Part shown: one piece after another, positions 47,104-55,392 of the stretch
Position numbering within the stretch: position 1 is the stretch's first letter
How the letters are laid out: each line of letters starts with the position of its first letter
Source of the DNA: Kaistella sp. 97-N-M2
Lineage (GTDB): Bacteria; Bacteroidota; Bacteroidia; Flavobacteriales; Weeksellaceae
Direction: 5' to 3'
DNA length: 64,000 nucleotides
Assembly: GCF_021513235.1 (NCBI RefSeq)
Contig: NZ_CP090976.1
Location: 744,001-808,000, forward strand
Notes under the pieces: model-generated
The model's database searches: none
What the model was told of the DNA's origin: nothing
Seen by the model: the letters and a program-made list of their open reading frames with translations, nothing else
Translations under genes and position numbers: made by a program

Positions 47104-48097
47104 TCTTTCTCGGTTCATAATTCTTCACCAAATCTGCAATCGCTTTAATGTGAGGCGGCGTTGTTCCGCAGCAACCTCCAATGATATTGATGAGACCTTT
47201 TTCCGCATATTCCCGGATTTGTTCTGCCATAAATTCTGGTGTTTCGTCGTATTGCCCAAAAGCGTTCGGAAGTCCTGCATTTGGATAAGCAGAAATATAA
47301 AATTCAGAATTTTTGGATAAAGTTTCCAAATAAGGCGTTAATTGCTCCGCTCCTAAAGCGCAGTTTAATCCGACACTCAATAAATTAAGATGCGAAACGG
47401 AGATTAAAAAAGCTTCGGCGGTTTGTCCGCTCAAAGTTCTTCCGGAAGCATCGGTAATTGTTCCGGAAACCATGATTGGAATTTGGATATTTCTTTCTTC
47501 CTGGATTTCATCAATGGCAAAAAGCGCGGCTTTTGCATTTAAAGTATCGAAAATTGTTTCAACGAGAAGAATATCTGAACCGCCATCTAACAATGCTTCT
47601 GCCTGTTGTTTGTAAGCAATTCGCAATTCATCAAAAGTAATGGCGCGAAATCCCGGATCATTTACATCCGGACTTAAACTTGCGGTTCTGTTGGTTGGTC
47701 CGATAGATCCTGCCACAAATCTTGGTTTTTCTGGATTTTTCGCGGTAAATTCGTCACAAACTTTTCTGGCAATTTTTGCCGATTCGAAATTGAGTTCGTA
47801 AACCAGATCTTCCATGTGATAATCAGCCATTGCGATGGTTGTTCCGGAAAAAGTGTTGGTCTCGATAATATCCGCGTCGGCTTCTAAATATTTTCGGTGA
47901 ACTTCTTCAATCGCCTTTGGTTGCGTTAATGAAAGAAGATCGTTGTTTCCTTTTAAGGGATGTTCCCAATCTTTAAATCTTTCGCCTCTGTAATCTTCTT
48001 CGGTAAAATTGTAGCGTTGCAGCATGGTTCCCATCGCTCCATCGAGGATGAGGATTCTTTCGGATAATGCTTTATGTAATTTTTCGGTGTTTTTCAT
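47075..48097 (-). CDS. metH: methionine synthase, homocysteine S-methyltransferase part
   Basis: The 340-residue protein is the zinc-dependent homocysteine-binding domain: [20 protein letters not shown] at the N-terminus, [31 protein letters not shown] (zinc Cys) and [14 protein letters not shown] (two zinc Cys). In E. coli this is the first domain of MetH. It is a complete domain with its own start and stop, so the split is genuine and is seen in other Flavobacteriia. Upstream, element B separates it from metZ. Confidence 0.94.
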   Translation of the reverse strand: MKNTEKLHKALSERILILDGAMGTMLQRYNFTEEDYRGERFKDWEHPLKGNNDLLSLTQPKAIEEVHRKYLEADADIIETNTFSGTTIAMADYHMEDLVYELNFESAKIARKVCDEFTAKNPEKPRFVAGSIGPTNRTASLSPDVNDPGFRAITFDELRIAYKQQAEALLDGGSDILLVETIFDTLNAKAALFAIDEIQEERNIQIPIMVSGTITDASGRTLSGQTAEAFLISVSHLNLLSVGLNCALGAEQLTPYLETLSKNSEFYISAYPNAGLPNAFGQYDETPEFMAEQIREYAEKGLINIIGGCCGTTPPHIKAIADLVKNYEPRKINQFTNLSV

Positions 48098-48132
48098 TTT
48101 TTTCTTTTAATTCGAAGAACAAATTTTTATTT

Positions 48133-48230
48133 TAGCCCCGATTGCAGCGACATCCTTTTTTGCATATTCCATAATTTTCTTATTGATTACAAAATTTTCC
48201 AGCAAAAAAGATATAGCGGAAAGCGGGACG
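48133..48230. repeat. structured element B, possibly related to A1/A2 in reverse
   Basis: The sequence starts TAGCCCCGATTGCAGCGAC and ends AGATATAGCGGAAAGCGGGA, around a stem CTTTTTTGC/GCAAAAAAG (48155-48163 with 48202-48210) and an inner AATTTT/AAAATT pairing. The layout (conserved-looking flank, T-run, paired centre, A-run, conserved-looking flank) equals that of A1/A2. The reverse complement of its left flank shares the pattern AAAAAAG...CAA-TCGGG-CT with the right flank of A1/A2. It fills most of the metZ-metH(N) gap. Confidence 0.6.
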
Positions 48231-48279
48231 GGTTTTGTTTTGAAGCGAAATTTTCCTGCTCCTTATTTCTAAAATTTTG

Positions 48280-49479
48280 CTACTCCAATGCTTGTTTTAG
48301 ATCGTTAGTAATATCTTCAAAATGCTCTAAACCTACGGAACAACGCACCAAACCATCGGTGATTCCGACGGCATTCCGTTCTTCAACAGATAGCTTGGAA
48401 TGTGTTGTGGAAGCGGGATGCGTGACAATTGTTCGGGTGTCTCCGAGATTTGCAGAAAGGGAACACATTTTTATTTTGTTAAGGAAATTCCGACCCGCTT
48501 CGATTCCGCCTTTTATTTCAAAAGCCACGATATTTCCGCCTAATTTCATTTGTTTTTTTGCGATTTCGTAACTTGGATGCGATTCTAAAAAAGGATATTT
48601 CACCAAAGAAACATTTCTTTGGGTTTCTAAAAATCTTGCCACTTTCAAGGCATTTTCGCAATGTTTCTCTACACGAACTGCTAAAGTTTCTAAACTTTTA
48701 CTCAAAACCCAGGCGTTGAAAGGCGACATTGCGGGACCAGTATTTCTGGAAAATAAATAAATTTCTCGAATCAATTCTTTTTTTCCAACGGTGACTCCGC
48801 CCAAAACGCGACCTTGTCCATCAATTAATTTGGTGGCGGAATGTACGACTAAATCGGCTCCATATTTTATGGGTTGTTGCAAATAAGGCGTTGAAAAACA
48901 GTTATCTACAATAAAAAGCAAGTTGTGTTTTTTTGCGAATTTTCCTAAAAATTCTAAATCGAGAACTTCAATCGCTGGATTTGTAGGCGTTTCGATGTAG
49001 AGAATTTTTGTATTTGGCGTCAAGTATTTTTCCAGATCAGTTTCGTCGGCTTCAAAGTATGTGGTTTCGATATTCCATTTTGGGAAATATTTGGTAAAAA
49101 GCGTGTGTGTAGAACCGAAAACGGAACGACAACTTAAAATATGATCTGACGAATTTAGAAGCGCTCCAAAAGTTGAAAAAATTGCAGCCATTCCAGTTGC
49201 GAAAGAATATCCACCTTCTGCACCTTCCAATTGCACCATTTTTTCGGTAAATTCATTCACATTTGGATTGGAAAATCGGCTGTAAAGATTTTTCTCTTTT
49301 TCTTCGGCAAAACTTGCGCGCATATCTTCAGCATCCTGAAAAACAAAACTTGAGGTCAAATATAATGGTGTAGAATGTTCATCGAAATGTGAGCGCTCTG
49401 ACTGGATTCGAACTGCTTGAGTTTCGAAATTGGTTGTTAATTGTTGGTTGTCGGTTGTCGGTTTATCTATATTCATCAT
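48280..49479 (-). CDS. metZ: O-acyl-homoserine sulfhydrylase / Cys/Met-metabolism PLP enzyme
   Basis: The 399-residue PLP enzyme has the Lys motif VVHSATKLIDGQGRVLGG, PTNPAIEVLDLEFLGKFAKK, and the N-terminal SRFSNPNVNEFTEKMVQLEG, so it belongs to the cystathionine gamma-synthase superfamily. Its place after metX and hom suggests it makes homocysteine from an acylated homoserine and sulfide. The exact acyl group and sulfur donor cannot be read from the sequence. The first 16 residues (PTTDNQQLTTN) come from a simple-sequence tract and look like an added extension. Confidence 0.88.
   Translation of the reverse strand: MMNIDKPTTDNQQLTTNFETQAVRIQSERSHFDEHSTPLYLTSSFVFQDAEDMRASFAEEKEKNLYSRFSNPNVNEFTEKMVQLEGAEGGYSFATGMAAIFSTFGALLNSSDHILSCRSVFGSTHTLFTKYFPKWNIETTYFEADETDLEKYLTPNTKILYIETPTNPAIEVLDLEFLGKFAKKHNLLFIVDNCFSTPYLQQPIKYGADLVVHSATKLIDGQGRVLGGVTVGKKELIREIYLFSRNTGPAMSPFNAWVLSKSLETLAVRVEKHCENALKVARFLETQRNVSLVKYPFLESHPSYEIAKKQMKLGGNIVAFEIKGGIEAGRNFLNKIKMCSLSANLGDTRTIVTHPASTTHSKLSVEERNAVGITDGLVRCSVGLEHFEDITNDLKQALE
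49430..49463. repeat. GGTTGTCGGTTG tract encoding the MetZ N-terminus
   Basis: The unit TTGGTTGT/TCGGTTGT is iterated about five times on the plus strand. On the coding strand it provides the codons of PTTDNQQLTTN. No alternative start lies downstream of it before the conserved domain. Confidence 0.55.
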
Positions 49480-49511
49480 CTTTTATCTTGATTCTTTTCT
49501 CTTCTTCTTTA

Positions 49512-51050
49512 CTATTTATTTTCTGAAAGTCTTAAAATATCTCCGAAAACGCCTCTTGCAGTTACTTTTGCTCCAGCTCCAGCTCCCATTATTACGAGTG
49601 GATTTTCGCCGTAACTTTCGGTATATATTTCGAAAATGGAGTCGGAACCTTTTAATTGTCCGAGTGCGGAATTCGCAGGAACGGAAATTAATTTCACATC
49701 CAGCTCGCCTTTTTCCTGTTGGAGATCGCCGTGTAAATCTCCGACGAAGCGCAGAACGTGATCTTCTTTTTGATTTTTTTTAACCGCGTCAAAATGTTCA
49801 TCTAAATGAGCTAAATTTTTAATAAATTCATCTTTATTCAATTTTGACAAATCGTCTGTAATTAAATTTTCAATTTTTATGTCACTAAATTCATTACTCA
49901 AATCCAGTTCTCTTGCTAAGATCAGCAGTTTTCGGGCGACATCATTTCCGGAAAGATCTTCGCGCGGATCGGGTTCTGTAAACCCTTTTTCCATGGCTTC
50001 TTTTAAAATCGTTGAAAATTTCTCGTCGCGCACCGAAAAATTATTAAAAATATAACTGAGCGAGCCCGAAAAAACGCCTTTAATCCTGGTGATATTTTCG
50101 CCGGAAAGATGTAATAGTTTGATGGTGTCGATTAAAGGTAAGCCGGCTCCTACATTGGTTTCGTAGAGGTATTTTTTATTTCTCTTTGCCAAAATATGCC
50201 GAAAATCGCGGTACTCTAAAATGGGCAGCGTATTAAAAATTTTATTGGAGGAAACCAGATCAAAACCGTTTTCTGCAAGACGTGAATAATTTTTAACAAA
50301 ATCTGTACTGGCGGTATTATCAACAACAATCAAATTTTCCAGTTGGTGAATTTGGGAAAACTGAATCAAGGAATCCACACTGGATTTTTCTTCTGCAACC
50401 AAAACATCATCTTCCCAGCTTTTATTAAAACCGCTTTTATTAAAGGCAATTTTTCGGGAATTAGCAACGGCAACTATTTTTAGATCCAGTTTTTTTCGGT
50501 TTCTGATATCGTTAGATTTTTGAAGAACTTGCTCAATTAAAGTAGAACCTACTTTTCCGTGACCAATAATGGCTAAATGAACTATTTTCGGTCTTGCGAA
50601 AATTTCTGCTTCAATGATATTTTTAGCTTTTTCATCCTGGGTAGAAGTCACAACCAGATTGATTCTATTCTCGGCGGAAACTTGATTCAAAATCAAAGGG
50701 AACACATTATTTCTACCCAATTCTGACAAAATTCTATTGAAATCATTGGCTTTAAATCCTAAGACTGAAACATTATTGATGCTGTAGATCTGATTTACTT
50801 TTCCGGACTTCCTTTCGTTTTCAAATTCATCAATCAAACAATTTACTGCATTTTCAGAATCACTTTCATTGACTAAAACAGAAATTCCATTTTCTACGGC
50901 TTGTTGAGAAATTACGCCTACGCTGATTCTTGCGTAGGTCAATGCTTTAAAGATTCTGCCGTCGATTCCAACTTCTCCCAGAAAATCTTTTCCTTCGAAT
51001 TTAATGATGGATTTATTTTTTAAAATCTTTATTTCTTCTTTATTTTTCAT
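49512..51050 (-). CDS. homoserine dehydrogenase with N-terminal ACT region (no kinase domain)
   Basis: The 512-residue protein begins with a double ACT-like region (GEVGIDGRIFKALTYARISV, VISQQAVENGISVLV, then VSVLGFKANDFNRIL) that matches the regulatory segment of bifunctional aspartokinase/homoserine dehydrogenase. From about residue 165 it has the NAD-binding LAIIGHGKVGSTLIEQV and the signature AGLPLIDTIKLLHLSGENIT followed by KGVFSGSLSYIFN. The kinase domain is absent, so it looks like the ThrA type with the kinase lost. It overlaps metX by 11 nt and precedes metZ by 32 nt. ACT domains usually bind an amino acid, but the effector here is unknown. Confidence 0.9.
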   Translation of the reverse strand: MKNKEEIKILKNKSIIKFEGKDFLGEVGIDGRIFKALTYARISVGVISQQAVENGISVLVNESDSENAVNCLIDEFENERKSGKVNQIYSINNVSVLGFKANDFNRILSELGRNNVFPLILNQVSAENRINLVVTSTQDEKAKNIIEAEIFARPKIVHLAIIGHGKVGSTLIEQVLQKSNDIRNRKKLDLKIVAVANSRKIAFNKSGFNKSWEDDVLVAEEKSSVDSLIQFSQIHQLENLIVVDNTASTDFVKNYSRLAENGFDLVSSNKIFNTLPILEYRDFRHILAKRNKKYLYETNVGAGLPLIDTIKLLHLSGENITRIKGVFSGSLSYIFNNFSVRDEKFSTILKEAMEKGFTEPDPREDLSGNDVARKLLILARELDLSNEFSDIKIENLITDDLSKLNKDEFIKNLAHLDEHFDAVKKNQKEDHVLRFVGDLHGDLQQEKGELDVKLISVPANSALGQLKGSDSIFEIYTESYGENPLVIMGAGAGAKVTARGVFGDILRLSENK

Positions 51051-51990
51051 GGAGGACCCTGTTTAATATTTGATTGAGTTGCGCATATTCCATTAAGAAA
51101 GCATCGTGACCATGAATGGATTTTATCTCGTGGTAAAAGACGATTGCCTTGGTTTTGTTTAAAAATTCATAACACTCCTTGATTTCGCGAGCCGGAAAAA
51201 ACTGGTCCGAATCGACCGCAACTAAATGGATTTTTGCCTTAATCTTTTTTATGGCTTCTTGATCAACATTTATCGACATTAACAATTGATTCATAAAACG
51301 ATATGCTTTTAGACTAAACCTTGCGCCGAGCTTTTTTCCATGAAAGTTGAGCCAGTCGTGCGACCTTCGAATCTTTGCTTGCGGATGAATTTCATTTTTA
51401 AAGCGATGATTTAAAGATTCCGGCGTTCGATAACATAACATCGCGTGGAGCCGCGCCTTTTCTAAGGGTTCGTGGGAATGATCTAAAAGAAATTGCTGAA
51501 CAAGACATTGAGAATGCAGCCAATCGGAGGTTTTGTAGTGACAGGCTGCGGGCACGAAATTTTCTGCCAAATCACTTTTCAGGGCGAGCATTTCCCAACC
51601 GATGGCGCCGCCCAGGGAACCGCCGATAAGGATTTCAACCGTAGAAATTTTTAAAATGGAAAGTCCTGCAAGAAAAATCTGTGCAATGTCGCGGGTCCCG
51701 AAATCTTCGTAATTCTCCAGTATATTCCCATCAAAACCATTCCCCGGAATATTAAAACAGATCACAGAATACTGGCGCGTGTCTAAAATTTTATTTTCGC
51801 CGATTAAAGAATTCCACCATCCACGGTTTCCGGAAACATTAGAATTTCCCGTTAAGGCATGATTTACGAGGATGATCGGGGCTGAATGTAAATCCGGCCC
51901 GAATATCTGATACGACAAATGGACATCCAGAATTTTTCCTGATGCTAAAATTTGATTTTTGAGCGTGATATGTTGTAGCGGATTTTCCAA
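51040..51990 (-). CDS. metX: homoserine O-acyltransferase MetX-like
   Basis: The 316-residue alpha/beta-hydrolase fold enzyme has IILVNHALTGNSNVSG, the nucleophile motif IGGSLGGAIGWEM, the acid VDSDQFFPAREI and the His motif IHGHDAFLMEY, the MetX pattern. It activates homoserine, probably by acetylation, for sulfhydrylation. The start is a TTG at 51990; an in-frame TAA lies 6 nt upstream and there is no ATG in the early part. A SAM-I riboswitch lies 56 nt upstream, making it the first gene of the cluster. Acetyl or succinyl specificity cannot be told. Confidence 0.88.
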   Translation of the reverse strand: MENPLQHITLKNQILASGKILDVHLSYQIFGPDLHSAPIILVNHALTGNSNVSGNRGWWNSLIGENKILDTRQYSVICFNIPGNGFDGNILENYEDFGTRDIAQIFLAGLSILKISTVEILIGGSLGGAIGWEMLALKSDLAENFVPAACHYKTSDWLHSQCLVQQFLLDHSHEPLEKARLHAMLCYRTPESLNHRFKNEIHPQAKIRRSHDWLNFHGKKLGARFSLKAYRFMNQLLMSINVDQEAIKKIKAKIHLVAVDSDQFFPAREIKECYEFLNKTKAIVFYHEIKSIHGHDAFLMEYAQLNQILNRVLHEK

Positions 51991-52017
51991 TTTTTATGTA
52001 AAAATTAAAATTGAAAA

Positions 52018-52033
52018 TGCTACCGAGAAAGGT
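52018..52033 (-). promoter_or_regulatory. putative anti-aptamer segment of the SAM-I riboswitch
   Basis: Between aptamer and metX, the minus strand carries ACCTTTCT (52026-52033), exactly complementary to the aptamer's AGAAAGGT (52132-52139), and GTAGCA (52018-52023), exactly complementary to the aptamer's TGCTAC (52075-52080). Both aptamer segments are core parts of the SAM-I fold. Pairing would exclude the ligand-bound fold. No terminator stem with a T-run follows, so control could act on the ribosome or by another route. Confidence 0.5.
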
Positions 52034-52046
52034 AAAAAAAGTATAT

Positions 52047-52146
52047 GTTATCTTCACCCATATTGGGTAAGAATGTAGCACCTTCTCCGTTTCCGAAGGG
52101 TTGCCAAGGTTTCATAGAGTCTTATCTCTCCACCTTTCTTAATAAC
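52047..52146 (-). promoter_or_regulatory. SAM-I (S-box) riboswitch aptamer
   Basis: Read on the minus strand the segment carries the S-box features in order: P1 5' strand GTTATT, AAGAAAGGTGGAGAGA, CTCTATGAAACC, TTGGCAACC, GGTGCTACATTCTTACC, and the P1 3' strand GATAAC. P1 pairs 52141-52146 with 52047-52052, with one G-T pair. The aptamer precedes the metX-hom-metZ-metH-metF cluster, the expected regulon. SAM binding is expected to lower expression. Confidence 0.9.
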
Positions 52147-52232
52147 ATTTTCAATATGTAAATGAACTGAATCTGGTGCAAAGGAAAGAATTATAATAAG
52201 AACACACAAACTTTAATAAAATTTTTATTCCC

Positions 52233-52240
52233 TAATTTTG
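52233..52240 (+). promoter_or_regulatory. -7 box of the MGH1-like hydrolase gene
   Basis: TAATTTTG matches TAnnTTTG and contains the TTG (52238) that would otherwise be taken as a start. Confidence 0.55.
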
Positions 52241-52264
52241 CGCAAGAATAATTTTTTTTCAACA

Positions 52265-54886
52265 ATGACTGAAAGACAAAGAATGCAGGATGACCAGTGG
52301 AAAACATGGGGTCCGTATGTTAGCAATAGACAGTGGGGAACGGTGCGCGAAGATTACAGCCACAACGGAAATGCCTGGGGACATACTACTTACAATGAAG
52401 CCATCAGCAGAACGTACCGGTGGAGCGAAGATGGCATTGCCGGCATTTGCGACACAAAACAGCGCCTGTGTTTCGCCCTTTCGTTCTGGAATCGTAAAGA
52501 TAAAATGATCAAAGAACGTTTTTTTGGTCTGAGTAATCACGAAGGAAACCATGGCGAAGACCTCAAAGAAATTTACTACTATTTAGACAATACGCCCACG
52601 CATTCCTATATGAAAATGGTGTATAAATATCCAATCGGTGAATTTCCTTATGACAGACTGATCGCAGAAAATGCGAGACGAAATAAACAGGAGGAAGAAT
52701 ATGAACTGGTAGACACCGGCATCTTTGAGGAGAACAATTACTTCGATATTTTTATCGAGTACGCCAAAATAAATCACGACGATATTCTGGTTCGTGTTAC
52801 CGTTTCCAACAGAAGTGCAGAAAAAGCCCCTTTGGTCCTGTTGCCAACTCTTTGGTTTCGAAACAACTGGAGTTGGGGTTACGGCGATTACATTCCTCAA
52901 CTAAAATCTTCGGCCAGTGGCGAAATTGAGATTCATCACGAATCCTTACCCATCATAAAATTATATTCGCGCCAGGAAAACACCGAGGCAATTTTTTGCA
53001 ACAACGAAAGCAATCCCGCCGTAGTGAAGGGGGCGAACCCCGACGCAAAATATTTTAAGGACGGAGTTAACAATTTTGTTGTTCATGGCAATGAAAACAG
53101 CGTAAATCCCGAAAAGGTCGGAACGAAAGCCAGCTTCATGCTGGAAGCAGAAATTGGAGCCGGCGAAACAAAAACCTTCGATTTTCGTTTGAGTCCGCAC
53201 GACATGGAGAACGCCTTTTTTGACTTCGACGAAATTATTCAGCTTAGAAAAGAAGAGGCTGAAGATTTTTACGCCGATATCCAAGAAGGACTCACCGATC
53301 CGGAAGAAAAAAACATTCAGCGACAGGCTTTTGCAGGCCTGCTGTGGAACAAACAGTTTTACCATTATAACGTTTCGAAATGGCTGAACGGCGACCCCAA
53401 ACTGGATATCGACCGAGATCCCACTTTGTTTGCGCGCAACGCAGAGTGGGAGCACATGCAAAATAAGGATGTGATATCGATGCCCGACAAGTGGGAATAT
53501 CCGTGGTTTGCGACGTGGGATCTGGCCTTCCACTGTGTTCCCTTTGCCATTTTAGATGCTGGTTTTGCGAAGCACCAGCTCAAATTGCTAACCAAAGAAT
53601 GGTACATTCACCCAAACGGTCAGCTGCCTGCTTACGAATGGGATTTCAGCGACGTTAATCCGCCTGTTCATGCATGGTCCACGTTTCGCGTTTTTAAAAT
53701 TGATGAAAGGCTCAACGGAAAAGCCGATGTGCCTTTCCTGGAAAGTGTTTTTCAAAAATTACTTTTGAATTTTACGTGGTGGGTCAACCGAAAAGACAAG
53801 AACGGAAACAACGTTTTCGGCGGGGGCTTTTTGGGCTTAGACAACATCGGCGCATTTGACCGGAATATGGAGTTTAAAAACGGTGATCACTTGGAACAGG
53901 CCGACGGAACCAGTTGGATGGCCATGTTTGCTTTAAATATGATGCGCATCTCTATGGAATTGGCCCTTTATAATCCGATTTATGAAGATATGGCAATCAA
54001 ATTCTTCGAGCACTATCTTTATATCGCCGAAGCAATGGAAAATTTAGGCGATGCCAAAAACGGTTTGTGGAATGAAGATGACGGTTTTTTCTATGATGTT
54101 CTGCAATTGAATGACGGTGATTCAAAATCATTGAAATTGAGGAGTATCGTGGGCTTAATTCCACTTTTCGCGGTAGAAATTGTAGAACACAGTTTGCTGC
54201 AAAAATTACCCAACTTTCTGGAAAGAATGGAATGGATCCTTCGGAACAAACCACGACTGGCAGAACTGGTCTCGCATTGGGAAGTAGAAGGACAAGGCGG
54301 AAAACATTTAATGAGTATCCTCCGCAAAACACGATTGAAAAGGGTTTTATGCAGAATGGTAGATGAAAAAGAATTTTTGTCCGACTACGGTATTCGCTCT
54401 TTGTCGAAAGTGTACGAAAATGAGCCCTATGAATTTAATGTGGATGGGAAAAACTTTACGGTAAAATATACGCCGGCGGAAAGCGACAGCAGCATGTTCG
54501 GTGGGAACAGCAATTGGCGCGGGCCCATTTGGTTCCCCATCAATTTTCTTATTGTCGAAAGTCTGCAGCGATTTCACTATTATTATGGCGATAACCTGCA
54601 GGTGGAATATCCCTCGAACAGCGGCGAAATGCGAAATCTCGACTTTGTGGCGACCGATTTAAGCAAAAGACTCTACTCCATTTTTAAAGAAGACGAAAAC
54701 GGAAACCGCGCCTTCAACGGTGGAAATGACCTGCTGAATCACAACGAGTTTTTCAAAAATTACATTATGTTTCACGAATACTTTAACGGTGATACAGGAA
54801 AAGGAATTGGTGCCTCACACCAAACCGGCTGGACGGCGACGATTGCAAAACTCATTCAACCGAGAATGGGATCGCGACCACGATAA
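52265..54886 (+). CDS. MGH1-like / GH63-type glycoside hydrolase
   Basis: The 873-residue protein begins MTERQRMQDDQWKTWGPYVS and has no signal peptide. Its C-terminal two-thirds carry a (alpha/alpha)6 barrel pattern with WDLAFHCVPFAILDAGFAKH, QLPAYEWDFSDVNPPVHAWS and WRGPIWFPINFLIVESLQRF, which is typical of GH63 and the mannosylglycerate-hydrolase-like (MGH1) group. The Asp/Glu in AYEWDFSD and the carboxylates near ATWD are the likely active site. The substrate is probably a glucosyl- or mannosyl-glycerate-type compound or another alpha-glucoside, which is inference. It is divergent from the methionine cluster and followed by a terminator. Confidence 0.85.
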   Translation: MTERQRMQDDQWKTWGPYVSNRQWGTVREDYSHNGNAWGHTTYNEAISRTYRWSEDGIAGICDTKQRLCFALSFWNRKDKMIKERFFGLSNHEGNHGEDLKEIYYYLDNTPTHSYMKMVYKYPIGEFPYDRLIAENARRNKQEEEYELVDTGIFEENNYFDIFIEYAKINHDDILVRVTVSNRSAEKAPLVLLPTLWFRNNWSWGYGDYIPQLKSSASGEIEIHHESLPIIKLYSRQENTEAIFCNNESNPAVVKGANPDAKYFKDGVNNFVVHGNENSVNPEKVGTKASFMLEAEIGAGETKTFDFRLSPHDMENAFFDFDEIIQLRKEEAEDFYADIQEGLTDPEEKNIQRQAFAGLLWNKQFYHYNVSKWLNGDPKLDIDRDPTLFARNAEWEHMQNKDVISMPDKWEYPWFATWDLAFHCVPFAILDAGFAKHQLKLLTKEWYIHPNGQLPAYEWDFSDVNPPVHAWSTFRVFKIDERLNGKADVPFLESVFQKLLLNFTWWVNRKDKNGNNVFGGGFLGLDNIGAFDRNMEFKNGDHLEQADGTSWMAMFALNMMRISMELALYNPIYEDMAIKFFEHYLYIAEAMENLGDAKNGLWNEDDGFFYDVLQLNDGDSKSLKLRSIVGLIPLFAVEIVEHSLLQKLPNFLERMEWILRNKPRLAELVSHWEVEGQGGKHLMSILRKTRLKRVLCRMVDEKEFLSDYGIRSLSKVYENEPYEFNVDGKNFTVKYTPAESDSSMFGGNSNWRGPIWFPINFLIVESLQRFHYYYGDNLQVEYPSNSGEMRNLDFVATDLSKRLYSIFKEDENGNRAFNGGNDLLNHNEFFKNYIMFHEYFNGDTGKGIGASHQTGWTATIAKLIQPRMGSRPR

Positions 54887-54893
54887 AAAAATA

Positions 54894-54923
54894 AAAAAGC
54901 AGTGTTTTTAAACGCTGCTTTTT
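54894..54923. terminator. bidirectional terminator after the hydrolase gene
   Basis: A 9-bp stem AAAAAGCAG/CTGCTTTTT (54894-54902 with 54915-54923), extended inward by GTTT/AAAC, lies between the convergent hydrolase and OsmC genes. The A-run left and T-run right allow termination from both sides. Confidence 0.8.
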
Positions 54924-54942
54924 AGTTTTCCGATGAATCTGT

Positions 54943-55371
54943 TTAAGATTCCACTTTCTCCCCATTCACAAAAACCTCATAACTTACTGAGACATTAGGA
55001 TCCAAAGTTTTGGAAACCGAACAGTACTTCTCAAAGGAAAGTTCCGCCGCTTTTTGGGCTTTTTTTGGATTGATTTTTCCTTCCAGAAAGAACTTCACCA
55101 TAATATTTTTAAAGGGTTTTGCTTCATCTTTTTGAATTCTTTCGCCTTCAACTTCTGCGGAGAACCGGGTTAAATCCTGACGTTGCTTTTTCATAATGGA
55201 AACCATATCGATTCCGCTGCAGCCTGCAACTGCCATTAATAAACTTTCCATCGGCGACACGGCTTTTGTTCCTGCCGACTCCGAAATATTATCTAAAAGG
55301 ATCGAATTACCGATTGAGTTTTTGCATTCAAATAGATAATCGTCGTTAATTCTGTTCAGTGTAATTTTCAT
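54943..55371 (-). CDS. OsmC family protein
   Basis: The 142-residue protein has the OsmC pattern SPMESLLMAVAGCSGIDMVS with one catalytic Cys and KYCSVSKTLDPNVSVSYEV with the second Cys, the pair used for organic-peroxide reduction. The first Arg-type region of Ohr is not clear, so it belongs to the wider OsmC group rather than to Ohr. The gene is the last of the minus-strand set after the DUF58 gene (21-nt gap), so read-through from that cluster is possible. Confidence 0.9.
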   Translation of the reverse strand: MKITLNRINDDYLFECKNSIGNSILLDNISESAGTKAVSPMESLLMAVAGCSGIDMVSIMKKQRQDLTRFSAEVEGERIQKDEAKPFKNIMVKFFLEGKINPKKAQKAAELSFEKYCSVSKTLDPNVSVSYEVFVNGEKVES

Positions 55372-55392
55372 CTTTCAAATGTATCAAAATAA

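Noticed and set aside
52961-53533. A 190-codon open frame opposite the MGH1-like hydrolase
   Set aside because: Antisense to a clearly coding, conserved region; no domain recognised.
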